A stretch of DNA of 64,000 bases, from positions 10,028,185-10,092,184 of the forward strand of contig NC_092810.1 in the NCBI RefSeq assembly GCF_040954645.1, given 5' to 3'. Position numbers and translations under genes: made by a program. The stretch comes from Diabrotica undecimpunctata. Its lineage: Eukaryota > Arthropoda > Insecta > Coleoptera > Chrysomelidae. Shown piece after piece: positions 42,675 to 53,420 of the stretch (its first letter is position 1; every line of letters starts with the position of its first letter). Below the pieces are notes generated by a model. That model ran no database searches. It saw nothing but the letters and a program-made list of their open reading frames with translations, and was not told the origin of the DNA.

Positions 42675-44766
42675 TTGTTAAAAATCCTAAAAAGAAGAAT
42701 GAGAACCAGAAAATAAAGGTAATATTAAATGAAAGAGGAGAACAAAACAACATTGAAGAAGAATGAAATGTCATCCAAACAGCAATTACAAATATGGCAA
42801 AGGAAACATTAGGTGAACCCTCAAGCAAAAGAAACGAGGAATGGTTTGACCAAGATTGCCAACAAGTAATAAATAGCAAAAATATAGCTAGACAGGGATT
42901 CCCGATTGAATAGAAGGGCATGTAAAGAACTCAGAAAAGATGCAAAGAAAATATGTAGAAGGAAAAAGACAGAAATGTTGAATAGAAAAATACAACAAAT
43001 TACAGATTATAATAAAAGAAGAGAGACTAAAAAATTTTACCAAGTAATACACCCAAGGATACATGACAAGATCAACAGTTTGCAAGGACAAAAATGGGGC
43101 AATTATCAGCGAGAAAGAGGAAATAATGAAAAGGTGGACGGAGCATTTTCAAGCGCCGTTAAAGCCAGAAAAAGAACAAAACGAAGATAAAGAAATAATT
43201 CATCACACAGCAGAACAAATAGTTGAGCAACCAACATTGGAATAAACGATAAACGTCATAAAACATCTAAAAAATAACAAAGCACCTGGCACAGATGGAA
43301 TACCTGCAGAACTGATAAATAATGGTGGACGTGCGCTATGGAGGCGTATCCATAAACTAATCGACCGCATATGGACACTAGAAGTAATCCCAGAAGATTG
43401 GAAAGTAGGAATCATACCTACTTCCTATGTATAAAGGGGGAGACAAACGACTCTGCAAAAACTATAAGGACATAACAGTTTTAAATGTCGTCTACAAGAT
43501 ATTATCAGGAATTATATACAGCCGCCTGGAATCGTTTTCGGAGGAGATGATTGGTGAATACCAATGTGGCTTCAGACCAAAGAGGTCAACTATAGACCAA
43601 ATACATTTGTTAAGAGGTATACATGAAAAATGTGTTGAATATAACATACCTATTTACAACTTGTATATCGATTTCAAACAGGCGTTTGATGGAGTAGATC
43701 GACAAAAGATGTTAAAGCAACTATCTATGTTAGGGATACCCAATAAGTTGGTTAAACTTATAGGAATGACTCTGGAGGGTTCCAAAGCTATGGTGAGAAT
43801 AGATGGAGATATGATGCAGGCCTTTGATATTGAAAATGGAGTTAGACAAGATGATGCCTTATCAACAACACTTTTTAATCTAACTTTAGAAGCTGTTGTT
43901 AGAAAACTGGGTATAAACGGCTGTATTAATACAAGATCAATGCAAATATGCGCATATGCGGATGATGTTACCATAATAATCCGCAACAAAAGGGTATTAA
44001 GCGAAAATATTATAGAACTGAAACGAGAAGCTGCTACGTTTGGTCTATATGTATATAAATGAAAGCAAAAGAAAATATATGGAGTGCACAAAATCGAATC
44101 AACATGAGAATCTAAAGGTAGATAACCATACCTACAAATATGCCCCCAATTTTCCCTACCTAGGCTCAATTATAAATGACAACAACAACATCAGTCAAGA
44201 AATACAAGCACGGATTCTTAGCGATAATAAGTGCTTTTATGCATACAAAGACTTAATGAAAAGTAAGTTACTGAGTCGTCTAAGCTTAGAATCTACAAAA
44301 CTGTAATTAGACCAGTGGTCACATATGGATGTGAAACGTAGACCCTCTCAACCACTGATGAAAATCAACTAAGAATATTTGAGCGCAAAATACTACGGAA
44401 GATATTTGGACCAACCCAATGCAGCAATGGTTCGTGGAGAATTGAAATGAACCACGAGCTGGATGAACTAATGCACAGCGCAGATATTGTTAAATTTGTA
44501 AAGTCACAAAAACTGAACTGGCTTGGTCACCTAGAAAAAATGTCAGATAATCGAGCTGTAAAAGTAGTCCAGAGATGGAAGCCCCACGGAAACAGAACAA
44601 GAGGAAGGCCTCGTTAAAGATGGATAGACGACGTAGAGAGGGATCTTAAAACCATGAACATCAGGCAGTGGCGAAGGAAAGTATCAGACAGGACAGAATG
44701 GAAGAACATTGTTAAGCAGGCCAAGACTCACAAAGGGTTGTAGCACCATTAGAAGAAGAAGAAGAC
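42675..44766 (+). mobile_element. Long LINE copy: linker, RT and tail (group gamma)
   Basis: The plus strand reads the end of the EN-RT linker (QTAITNMAKETLGEPSS, EEWFDQDCQQVI), KDKNGAIISEKEEIMKRWTEHF, KHLKNNKAPGTDGIPAELI, then the RT segment annotated below, PYLGSIINDNNNISQE, KLNWLGHLEKM, NRTRGRPR, RWIDDVERDL and DRTEWKNIVKQAKTHKGL, and a GAAGAAGAAGAAG tail ending at about 44766. Frameshifts near 42895, 43060, 43425 and 44050 and stops at 43243, 44325 and 44616 break it. All conserved RT blocks are present. Confidence 0.9.
43427..44062 (+). CDS. LINE RT domain (211 codons)
   Basis: An open RT core: NYKDITVLNVVYKILSGIIY, GEYQCGFRPKRSTIDQIHLL, LYIDFKQAFDGVDRQKML (first catalytic Asp in YIDF), then VRQDDALSTTLFNL, where the family's QGD reads QDD, and CAYADDVTIII (YADD intact). 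It ends after a frameshift in the thumb; the following frame (44040-44306) continues with the KYMECTKSNQ block. The QGD change suggests reduced or lost function even in the ancestor of this copy. Confidence 0.8.
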   Translation: MYKGGDKRLCKNYKDITVLNVVYKILSGIIYSRLESFSEEMIGEYQCGFRPKRSTIDQIHLLRGIHEKCVEYNIPIYNLYIDFKQAFDGVDRQKMLKQLSMLGIPNKLVKLIGMTLEGSKAMVRIDGDMMQAFDIENGVRQDDALSTTLFNLTLEAVVRKLGINGCINTRSMQICAYADDVTIIIRNKRVLSENIIELKREAATFGLYVYK

Positions 44767-46354
44767 TGTTTAATTGTATGTGATAATAACTGTTATTAAC
44801 AATTTTTTTATAGGTATTATTATTTTACAATAAGTTCTGTTCACTCGAGCCGATTAGTGTTATCACTATCTGGTATATCATAGAAGTTGATAACACCAAT
44901 ATTTTTGATTTAAACTTTATAAAAAATGAATCTTTTTGGTAAAATAAAATATTTACTATATCCACATAATTTGCGGACATGCGACTGTTCCATTTACACT
45001 TACTCGTAATATCAAATGTTTGCAAAATAATAACTTTTATTTAATTTAAAATTAGATATCTACGCTACTGTTCAGTAGAATATCACAACGGTCACTTTGA
45101 CATTGTTGCCAATTTGCTAGTGTCTTACTCCTTCTCGTTCCCGTAAATTTTACAACTAAATTATGTGCCTGCTATACCTACCTACGTATTTGTGGTGTAT
45201 AAAAACGATGAGTAAATTAAATGCCTGTGTCGTCATATTGACGACTAAAATATTTCCTTGAATGAAAAGAAATTAAAAAATTAAGGTTTTTAGTCTACCT
45301 ATAAATACAGAATCCTACAATTAATTCCGAACACCTAGGTATAGAAAACTTTCAAACCGCCAGAAGATCACTGAAACTGATAACACTAACACCCAATGAA
45401 ACCACAGCGATAACAACAAAAAATCGTCACATGCACTCGGACTGCAATAATTTGAAAGATAACTTTATTGTTAAAATTATCTTCAGCTAAGATCGCTATT
45501 TGCTTGTACCTATTTTGTGTATTATAGCATAAAAACCAAAGTGGTATTCCATCACAGAAACCCAGTGTTTGTTTATTGTTGACCTAAGTAAAATACTCGT
45601 GGGATTGGCCTTTGCTGAGTTATGTTCAATAATTGCACTGTATGTGCTATGGAGGCGGGAACTGTTTACCTTCGTCCACGCCTCTTTTGTCCATTGGTGA
45701 CTGAGTTCGACAGCTACGCCTACTGCGATTCGATCCCTGCCGGTGATGTTTCACATCTTTTTGAATTCTTTATAATATTAGCACATTTTATTCGACCTTG
45801 TTAATTAGTATTTTACAAATAAATATAATACTTAATGTAAACATTCAAAATTATAATTTTAAAAAAGTTATTTAAATGTATAATGAAAGTAATTTACTGT
45901 AAATATATACTGTTTACGTCGGTATGAAGTTTCATTCAATTTTTGTATTTATTTATAATAGGTTTGGGGGAGATGGTCGTAGTTTTTGTCAGACACTACA
46001 AAAATCAATCTAGTGGTATTTTTTGCGAAATTTTTATTTTAAATCAGTCTTTAATCATGTAAGTAGTAAAAGAACACACGTAATTGACACATTGTAATCG
46101 AATAAAATAAAAAAATATTAATAAAACTATCAATTATTGTTCACTTGTTCGATGATATCCGTAAGAGATGGCTCCGGTAGTTAGAGAATGATGGCCAATA
46201 GTTTACTCCACTCTTTTTTTTTTATTTTATGCCTTTCTTCCCTTTTTTTGGCCACGTTTAGAACACATAGGGGAGAGTTGCCAATATTGTATCACTTTTA
46301 TTTATTTATTTACACACATATGATAATTTTTGCAACTTGATATATTTAACTTTA
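44767..46354. other. No gene recognised
   Basis: A 60-codon plus-strand frame at 45622-45804 has no motif I recognise. The interval is otherwise AT-rich and unstructured. Confidence 0.4.
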
Positions 46355-48010
46355 CTGTTAAAGGGTACACGTAAACTCATCACCAATTAGCATAAATACC
46401 CTCGTACATAGTACAAACTCATCACCGCCATAAAAGTAGGGATTTTAAAATAGATGACAAGAGATTGGTAAACTCAGCACTTGCCTACCTGCACCCCGTG
46501 GCAGATATTGACCATAAACCCCTTGCAAACCGCCAAAATTTAATAATTTGACAGAATAAATCTAAAATAGATGTATTACATGCAAATATAATTCATTGAT
46601 CTGTATTTGGGAATTTCACAAAATTCTGTTGATAGCTACCTAAAACTATACGAAAAGAAAAATTTCTCTTCATTTGCTCTTGTTCCTTTAACATGGATAG
46701 TGAATTGCTCTTTGATTACGTTTTGAGCGGATGAAAAATGATACGATATCAATAATTTCAAATTTCAATTGCGAAAGACTCTAAAATTGAATTACCTTTT
46801 GTGGACTTGTGCGACGAAAAGTCATACAACTACTGGTGGGTAGATTTTATACTGTTTTTTTTTAGTTGTTTCGCACTGGTGGCGAATCATTTTGATCAAA
46901 CAGAAAAAAATCAGCTTAATTAAGTTCTTAAGTCAACTGTACAAGATGTTTCTTATAGACAAGGCATAATATTACTTTGTTGGTTTAAGTAGATTACCTT
47001 TTCTGATATTACATTTTTAGATTTCTGATTAAATTGTTAAAGTCACATTGTTACGTCTTCATGTAGAAGGAAATTGAAAAAAGGCCAAATTGTCTCAATA
47101 AAAGAGATGACGGCATACGGTTACCTTTTAGATGGAGACCTCTCATAAAGAAAATATCGTCCGCTCCACAAGCCCATCAAAATCCTGTCAGAAATGTTTT
47201 CAGAAATGTTCGTGCCAACCCCCGCGCCAATCCCCACGCTAACTCCCACGCCAACCTCCACCCAAACCACGTCACCATCGACGGTATAAATAAATCGTCC
47301 TCTGTTCCCAGTACCAGTAATGCTTTGGTTAGGGATTTTCTTTTGCCTATCCACATAGATCTCCTAATGTTTCTAATTTTCATAGTTTTCTTCCTTTCCA
47401 TATTGGCGAACAATTTTAAATTCAATTCCATGTTTTAAGTTTTTAAGACATTTTCATTTTCAAATTTTTTTGCTGTTTTCACAGAATGATCTTTCATAAG
47501 TAGGCTTTGACCGTTTATAAATGCCAGGAATTTGTAGTTCAGTATTTTGATTCATTCTGTCATAATAAATAGATTTATAATTAGTTAACAAGTTGGGGAC
47601 TATTTTCGATATAAACGGAAACAGCACATGCTCATATATATTATTATTATAAAGTTCACTAACGAAAACCTATGCAACTAAATTTTCAGATCTCAAAACC
47701 GTTTAGATCGTCAGATACGTCTAATAGGCCACACCGTAAGAATCGCGATATTAATATCTATTTTAAAGCAATTTGCTTAAAAAATTTCTGAATTTAATAA
47801 ATTACCACATAAACGAGAAGTGTAACAGGCAATCTTGCGCACTAGAAATCAGAGCCTTGGGGTAAAAATGCTGGTGATGAATTTACCTATCTGCGGTGAT
47901 GAGTTTACCTATCTCCAAAGGATGCCGGTGATCAGTTTACTATATCTCGAAGGGACTAATAATTTTATGGGAGCCTATAAAGTGATGAGTTCGTACACGT
48001 CCCTGTTAAA
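46355..48010 (+). mobile_element. MULE-like element with FLYWCH remnant
   Basis: An 8-bp direct repeat CTGTTAAA (46355-46362 and 48003-48010) flanks a 1,640-bp unit. Its ends begin GGGTACACG and, inverted, GGACGTGTACG, and both carry copies of AAACTCATCACC pointing inward: 46373 and 46415 on the left, and inverted copies at 47873, 47895, 47927 and 47981 on the right. Near 46640-46850 is a decayed version of the FLYWCH-type exon better preserved at 63590-63805. An 8-9 bp duplication plus a FLYWCH finger suggests a Mutator-like transposon, but no transposase was recognised, so it is non-autonomous or decayed. Confidence 0.65.
47215..47262. repeat. Four imperfect 12-nt tandem units
   Basis: Units of the form CCAACCCCCRCG, notably GC-rich for this window. 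In the plus frame they read PTPxPT-like residues; in the minus frame GVGV or LAWG-like. They lie inside the MULE-like element. Confidence 0.75.
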
Positions 48011-48382
48011 AAAGTGTAGTGTGAATACCATTTATGTTTTGTTTAATACAATTTATTTTCCAATCAGTGGCGCTCCCAGAATTTGTCTTAGGGGGGGGTT
48101 TGAAATTTTTTTATGCTACCTCCATTTTGAGTCCCTAAAATTATTTGGGTTTTAGTTTAATTTAAAGTACTAAAGATAGAAGTGCCAAAGATTCAGGTAT
48201 CTATTATCCTGCCTACAAACTAAAACCACCCTCTCTTACTTGTGCGCAGTTGACTGTCGCACGTACCGTACTCCGAAAGTGAGGTGGCCACTGTATGGTT
48301 GACGACATTTTTGGAACACTTCCTTCTCTTATCTAGATCTTATCTATTGTTCTGAAGCTATTTTCTTGTGGCATTTTAAAGA
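48011..48382. other. No gene recognised
   Basis: It includes CAGTGGCGCTCCCAGA followed by a run of eight G at about 48064-48103; a loosely similar G-rich end is seen at 50490-50525. Confidence 0.4.
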
Positions 48383-48444
48383 AATTACTATTTTATTGGG
48401 AATAAGCCACAATTGAAGGTTAAAATCAGGTTATTGACGTTTGA
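48383..48444 (+). repeat. Inverted repeat arm flanking a LINE, left
   Basis: 62 bases including GGGAATAAGCCACAATTGAA and TTATTGACGTTTGA; the reverse complement, diverged at about six positions, lies at 49639-49700. Confidence 0.8.
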
Positions 48445-48489
48445 CATTAATCGAACTTGTAAATACAATACATTTTGAAGACGGCTATC

Positions 48490-49625
48490 GCCGTATTTCC
48501 GAAATCCTCCCGGTCCAAGGCATGCTCTTTCTCCAAACCTCTCGATTCCATCGCTCTTCTAATTCCTTCATTTCATGAGCGTCGAGATCTACCTCTTTTT
48601 TTTTCTTCCAGGAGGCTTCCATTTGTGAAGTTTTTGGGGCCAACGTTCGTCAGGCATTCTCAATAGACGTCCAAACCATTTTGAATCTCTTCTTTCTATT
48701 CTGTCAATGACCGTTTCTGTAGCATTCATGTTATTTCTTATAGATTCGTTGGTCTTCCTTTCCTGCCTTGATGTTCTGGCACTTCTTCTCAAATAACCCA
48801 TTTCAACTGCCAACAATCTTCCCTTTAGGTCTGCATAATTGTCGATACTTCAGAGCCCTAACAAAGAACTGATTCAACCATGGTTTGCCCTATTCTTTTT
48901 TTGTTCCTTTTGGAAATGTGGTGATCCCACCGTAAGGAGTTCAGACATCCTACAATTTTACGTCCCTGATTAATTCGTGTTTAATTTCGGTTTCTCCCAA
49001 GCCGTTCTTAGCAATGAGTGGACCTAAATATTTAAATTTTTCCACTTGTTTGATTTCCACGGCCTCGTCTATCAACAGTTCAGACCTTGCATCTGAATTA
49101 ATAATTAAGTAAATATTCTGTTTTCTTCATGCTGACTTGTAACCCCCTTTTTAAATATTCTCTCTAGAGACGCTTTATCATAAATTCTAGATCATAAAAA
49201 TCTTGAGCTAGGATGACTTGGTCATCCGCAAAGTTCAGGTAGAACAGTACGTCATTTCCTATGGGGATTCCCATTCCATGGCAGTGGTTTTTCCAATTTT
49301 GGAGGGCTGCCTCAATACATAAATCAAACAGTAAGGGTAACGTATTGCATGCTTGTTTTAGTCCTTTTGTTACTTTTATTGGCTCTGATAGTCTATATCC
49401 GATTTTTAGGTACGTAGTGTATACTTCTGTCCCTGTATACTTCTGTGATTATTCCTAAAAGGTATGGACTAATGTCGAGTTGTTGTTAAGCTTGCCACAA
49501 TTTAAGTCTTGGAACTGTATTATACGCCTTTTCTAGGTCGATGAAGGCTAGATGTATTTCGGTACCAACCGCTATTCTTTTTTCTATTAATTGTTGGAGT
49601 ATAAAAAAGTCATCAGTGCAAGATC
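48490..49625 (-). mobile_element. LINE RT and tail, degraded (separate family)
   Basis: From 49600 the minus strand reads FIDLEKAYNTVPRLKLW (catalytic Asp in FIDL), ITEVYRDR, LNFADDQVILAQDFYDLEFM (FADD intact), then after many frameshifts GRKIVGCLNSLRWDH, LAVEMGYLRRSARTSRQERK, and RRDSKWFGRLLRMPDERWPQK ending with PPGRKKKR. This order (LEKAYDxVPR, FADDQVxLA, RRSARxSRxDR, RWPKK, PPGRRKRGRP) defines one insect LINE family distinct from the others here. The region between the two RT boxes is full of stops. Confidence 0.8.
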
Positions 49626-49638
49626 AAAGTTCAAAAAC

Positions 49639-49700
49639 TCAAACGTCAATAAACTTATTTTAACCTTCAATTGCGACTTATTCCCATTAAAATAGTAATT
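49639..49700 (-). repeat. Inverted repeat arm flanking a LINE, right
   Basis: Reverse complement partner of 48383-48444, carrying CAAACGTCAATAAACTT on the plus strand. Confidence 0.8.
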
Positions 49701-49785
49701 AGATCTTATCTCTGTCGTTAGCCCTGTTGGTGTTTCTCTTCTTCTTCTTTCTTTTTAATGACTGCTTGGATGTAATTGTGAACAC

Positions 49786-50282
49786 TATCTATCTATCTAT
49801 CTATCTATCCCTCCGTATTTCCCGTCATCTTCACGATCATCTCTCTTACAGTCACAGGGTTCATACCTATTTCTTTATACATCATGTTTCTCTCCACTGT
49901 ACATATATTACAGTCCAGCATTGTGTGAGTAACAATGTCGGAATATTCGCAGTATAGGCAATTATCTGTATCTGTATTTCTGAACCTATGAAGATACTCC
50001 CTAAAACAGACAATCTACCCAGTTCCTTAGACTCGATATCAGCATCTTTGTCCACTGAGCAACATCTTCCTTGTTTTTCCACTCTTCTTGCCATCTTTCC
50101 ATTGATTTTTCCCTTTTTTCTTTTTTTTATAGCTGTTGTCAAATGCTTTCTTCTCCCATAGAGATGTCTCTTTTCTACTGCTAACACATGCAGAGGAACA
50201 CAACCCGTGATAGTCCACAAGGCCGCCGCAGGTACAGTCCTGTAGGCGCATGCTACTCGCAACAGACTCGTTCTGTCTACTT
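49786..50282 (-). mobile_element. R1-like LINE C-terminal fragment with (GATA)n tail
   Basis: From 50282 the minus strand reads VDRTSLLRVACAYRTV, VPLHVLAVEKRHLY and RRK, as in the end of R1-type RT domains (AYRTVS, PIDLLxEER), then after frameshifts the C-terminal zinc knuckle CLYCEYSDIVTHTMLDCN (CxxC, H, C). The element ends in about six GATA units (49786-49809, seen as CTAT on the plus strand), a microsatellite-type 3' tail. Most of the RT is absent. Confidence 0.7.
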
Positions 50283-50914
50283 TTTCATAAGCCTAATATT
50301 AGGTATCTATATCTAAATATAATGAAAAATATTATTAATTATTGTCTATTTATACAATAGTTATCGTGTTCTACATATTTAAAGTGGTAATTTAATTATT
50401 CAATCAGCGTTTTAGATTTTTTGTATTGTGTGTGAAAGACAAGTTAAATTTTCCTACTATTCTTTATATATTGTTTACTTTATATGCCCTGAGGGGGGGT
50501 TTAACCCCCAAAATCCCCTCTGGGTGCTCAGTTTCCAATATCAGAAATTATTCAGTTTGAACGTAGGGGAAAGGAGGGTAAGTTGGCGAACTTAAGGCTA
50601 ATATCCAAATTACTCTTCTTTTTCCAAATTAATACTTATTTATTGATATTTTGAACTCTAATAGTCACAGTAATCAACCTACAAAATATCACTATAGCTA
50701 AACACATTTTTGTCCTATTATTGTTTTTTAAATATGCATTCTTCGTCATTTTACTCACAAGCGTTGATAAGTTGACGAAAGAAAAATAACTAATCGAAAA
50801 GTATAACTTTAAATCAAAAAACAAATTCTAACATAAAAAATGTAAAAGAGATAAATGAAAAAGTCCTTCGATTAAGTACTAAACAGTTATAAGCTGGCAA
50901 AAACAGGTTTTTTT
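50283..50914. other. No gene recognised
   Basis: A G-run near 50490 (GAGGGGGGGTTTAACCCCC) forms a short inverted repeat. No coding remnant. Confidence 0.4.
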
Positions 50915-52741
50915 CTGTATCTGTATCTGTAGAGTAGGGAGGGCGAGTTAAGTTTCACAGCACTTAGGCCACAATTGACCCATTGTGCATCCTCCCAGGG
51001 AGCTGTCACCCTTAGCTAATTGTCCATCCTGCCATTTCTAGGAAGGTGGACAAGTCACCAGGAGACATCTCTCTTATGTGGGCAGGTGTGGGCCAGGACT
51101 CGCCGAACGCGTACTCTCGTATTAACGATAACTCTGGGCATTCACATAGGACATGCTCTACAGTTTCGTCTTCTCCTTCACACTTCCTACATAGAGGTGT
51201 GTCTGCTAGCCCCAGTGTGTGGAGGTGTTTGCTTAGTTGACAATGACAGTTAAAAAACCAACTGCCAAACGTAGGTTTTTCCTGGTCATCCCCAAGTACT
51301 TTTTTGATGTTGACTCTTCAAGGTTACTTAGTGTTACCCTGGCAAGTTTACATCCTTTCCCTCCTTCCCATTTTTTTACGGTTTGCGTATGGGAGTGACA
51401 TTTGTCAATTTTCGCGATTGTTGTAGTTGACCAACCAAAAAGATCCCCAGGTCCTAAGAGTCTTAGGCCTGCGGCCTTCCTAGATAATTGGTCAGCAATG
51501 CGGTTGCCTTTATTCCTATTGTGTCCTTTAACCCACCTCAGGATGATGGTATTACCATCCGAAGCTTGAGTTAGTGACTCGTGACACTCCATTACTAAAC
51601 CTGATGTGACACGTGGTCTATTCAAGGTTAGTAGCGCTTGTCTGCTATCTGTGCAGATCATTATAGTTTTCCCTGCTATACCTTTTTGGGTTATCTCTTT
51701 TGCGGATATGGAGATACCAGTCAGTTCTGTCTGAACTACGCTGGAATTTTTGCCCATACCCCACTTTATTCTTAGGTTCAGTGATCTGGAGTATATCCCG
51801 CATCCTGAGCCTTCTTTCATTTTGGAGCCATCGGTGTATATGCAATAGGCATTTGCCACGTTTGTCTTCATATACTGTCTTGTTTCAATTTTGTAGGGTT
51901 TGTTAAAGACAAACTTTGGTTCAATTGAGTCGCAGCCTGTTTGTAGGAGTGGTAACGCATCCACCTCTCCTCGCCAGAAACGAGTTCCCAGTTGTCCCAT
52001 TCCTTCATCAAGGTTTGCACCAGCTATATCTAGAGGCGTGATGCCAATGATCAACTTCATTGCAGCAGTTGGTGTTGTTTTCATGGCACCTGTTATATTT
52101 ATGCAAGCCATCCGCTGAATATGGTTTAGTTTGTTAATCGCTGTTGCCTGTAGCACTTTTGGTACCCAAGCAATAGCTCCGTAAGTTAGCATTGGCCTAA
52201 TGACAGCGGTGTAGACTCAGGCGATCACCCTGGGCGTGAGGCCCCAGGTGCGTCCGACCGTTCGTCGACACTGCTAATAGGCAATATATGCTCTTTTAGC
52301 TCTACCATCTAAGTGTGAGTTCCATGTTAACTTCTTTTCAAGGGTAATACCAAGGTACTTCACCTCGTCAGAAAAATTTAGACTGTAGTTTAGAATCCTT
52401 GGGGGTATTAAGCCCGTGATTCTTCTTTTCCTGGTAACGAGGACCATCTCTGTTTTCTTAGGATTTATAGATAGTGAGTGTTCCTTGCACTATATTTCTA
52501 TTAGTCGGAGAGCAACTTGTGATCTCTCACATAGTGTGTTCTCAACCTTATCGCTTTGCAGGACAGCAATATCGTCTGCACAGGCTATTGTGTAGAAACC
52601 GTTGCTGCTGAGTTGGTCAACCAGGGTAGCTAGAACTATGTTCCAGAGTAGTGTTGGTAGCACCCCTCCCTGTGGACACCCCCTCGTAACCATGCCTGTA
52701 AGAGAAACGTCTTCTACATTTATGCTTATTGCTCTAGTTTT
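50915..52741 (-). mobile_element. LINE with RNase H domain (R1/I-like), 5'-truncated
   Basis: From 52741 the minus strand reads RT: GCPQGGVLPTLLWN, IACADDIAVLQS (YADD as CADD), LSINPKKTEMVLV, VKYLGITLEKKLTWNSHL, RPMLTYGAIAW, then an RNase H domain, then a C-terminal Cys/His knuckle (PLCRKCEGEDE in shifted frames) and an end at about 50915 with TACAGATACAG units, a short-repeat tail. The 5' end is cut in RT and joined to a BEL/Pao fragment. RNase H in the same ORF, after RT, is known in the I group and some related clades. Confidence 0.85.
51233..52192 (-). CDS. LINE RT end plus RNase H domain (319 codons)
   Basis: Residues 1-60 are the end of RT/thumb (MLTYGAIAWVPKV, INKLNHIQRMACINITGAM, KLIIGITPLDI). 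Residues 115-240 are an RNase H domain with its four acidic residues in place: Asp121 (YTDGSK), Glu156 (QTELTG), Asp182 (CTDSRQA) and Asp234 (RIADQL), plus KGHNRNKGN with the catalytic-loop His. This enzyme would remove the RNA strand during reverse transcription. The remaining residues lead to the C-terminal region and end at a stop before the Cys/His knuckle. The frame has no internal stop, one of the longer intact stretches in the window. Confidence 0.85.
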   Translation of the reverse strand: MLTYGAIAWVPKVLQATAINKLNHIQRMACINITGAMKTTPTAAMKLIIGITPLDIAGANLDEGMGQLGTRFWRGEVDALPLLQTGCDSIEPKFVFNKPYKIETRQYMKTNVANAYCIYTDGSKMKEGSGCGIYSRSLNLRIKWGMGKNSSVVQTELTGISISAKEITQKGIAGKTIMICTDSRQALLTLNRPRVTSGLVMECHESLTQASDGNTIILRWVKGHNRNKGNRIADQLSRKAAGLRLLGPGDLFGWSTTTIAKIDKCHSHTQTVKKWEGGKGCKLARVTLSNLEESTSKKYLGMTRKNLRLAVGFLTVIVN

Positions 52742-53080
52742 TTTTTGTCTAATTGTAACAATGATAGAAGCCCCGTAGGCCTTTTCTGAAGCGTCAGAAA
52801 ATCCATGCAGCTCAATGTTAACTGCATCGTTGCATATAACTCGCCTGTTTATATTTATATTATTAATCTCAGGTAACTGCCTTTTAATTTCTTGCCAATA
52901 TGTGCAAATGTCTTCTGGGACCTTGTCATCCTGGGCTAGCTTCTCTAGCCATAATCTTTGTAAGAAGATTTTTGTTAATATTATGCAAGGCGCTAAGAGC
53001 CCTAGCGGATCGAATATTTGTGCCACTGCTTTGTTGTTTTCTGCATCTTTATGCCATTGACAAGTCCTTGGTTCATCCAC
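52490..53080 (-). CDS. Chimeric ORF: BEL/Pao pol fused to LINE RT (196 codons)
   Basis: Residues 1 to about 110 match the BEL/Pao LTR-retrotransposon polyprotein between RT and RNase H: AQIFDPLGLLAPCIILTKIF, LWLEKL, LPEINNI and IELHGFSDASEKAYGA. From about residue 113 it is the R1/I-like LINE RT (SLTGMVTRGCPQGGVLPTLL, ACADDIAVLQ). The join falls in a run of T/A at about 52740 and keeps the frame. Since the two parts come from different element classes, this is an insertion junction and not a natural protein. No stop breaks it, so its age may be modest. Confidence 0.75.
   Translation of the reverse strand: MDEPRTCQWHKDAENNKAVAQIFDPLGLLAPCIILTKIFLQRLWLEKLAQDDKVPEDICTYWQEIKRQLPEINNININRRVICNDAVNIELHGFSDASEKAYGASIIVTIRQKKTRAISINVEDVSLTGMVTRGCPQGGVLPTLLWNIVLATLVDQLSSNGFYTIACADDIAVLQSDKVENTLCERSQVALRLIEI
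52742..53080 (-). mobile_element. BEL/Pao LTR-retrotransposon pol fragment
   Basis: About 110 codons of the region that includes the Pao-type peptidase-like segment and the start of RNase H (HGFSDASEKAYGA with its Asp). No LTR, gag or integrase was recognised near it. Its far side (53081-53350) does not continue as pol. Confidence 0.75.
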
Positions 53081-53420
53081 CTTCGAGATAGATTTCTCTA
53101 TCTCAGAACAAAAGAGTGCCCTTACATCTACCAGCTCCTCCGCTCAAAACGTTGGCCAGTATTTGACTTGATTCTATATCAACCCTAAAATCGAGGGTTG
53201 CCACTTACGCCATCCGCACCGTACCGAAGTTTTGCTTCTCCGCCATGGCTGCCGTTGTAGGCTTCATCCGTAACAATGGACAAGGGACCCTAAACAGGTA
53301 CTAGTTTCCCGGGTCAGGAAACCCCCGGAATCTGCGGAGGTCAGGGATTGATTTATTTTCCTTGATATGACTATCTTCAAGAATTTAAAGAGTTCCTACC
53401 TACTCCTACCTACCGCTACT
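53081..53420. other. GC-richer interval, unassigned
   Basis: Base composition is higher in GC than the neighbourhood (CCCGGGAAAC, GGCAGCCATGGCGGAGAAGC on the minus strand). The minus strand has a short ATG frame, but nothing recognisable. It could be a LINE 5' leader; that is a guess. Confidence 0.3.

Noticed and set aside
43654..44169. 171-codon minus-strand frame
   Set aside because: Antisense shadow of the RT at 43427-44062.
47121..47431. Minus-strand frames with GVGV and LAWG repeats
   Set aside because: They come from the 12-nt tandem repeat; no start context or domain. I kept only the DNA repeat.
48064..50525. G-rich ends (CAGTGGCGCTCCCAGA and, inverted, CTGAGCACCCAGAGGG) as possible TIRs of one 2.5-kb element
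   Set aside because: Similarity is loose and the interval holds unrelated LINE remnants; no duplication was found.
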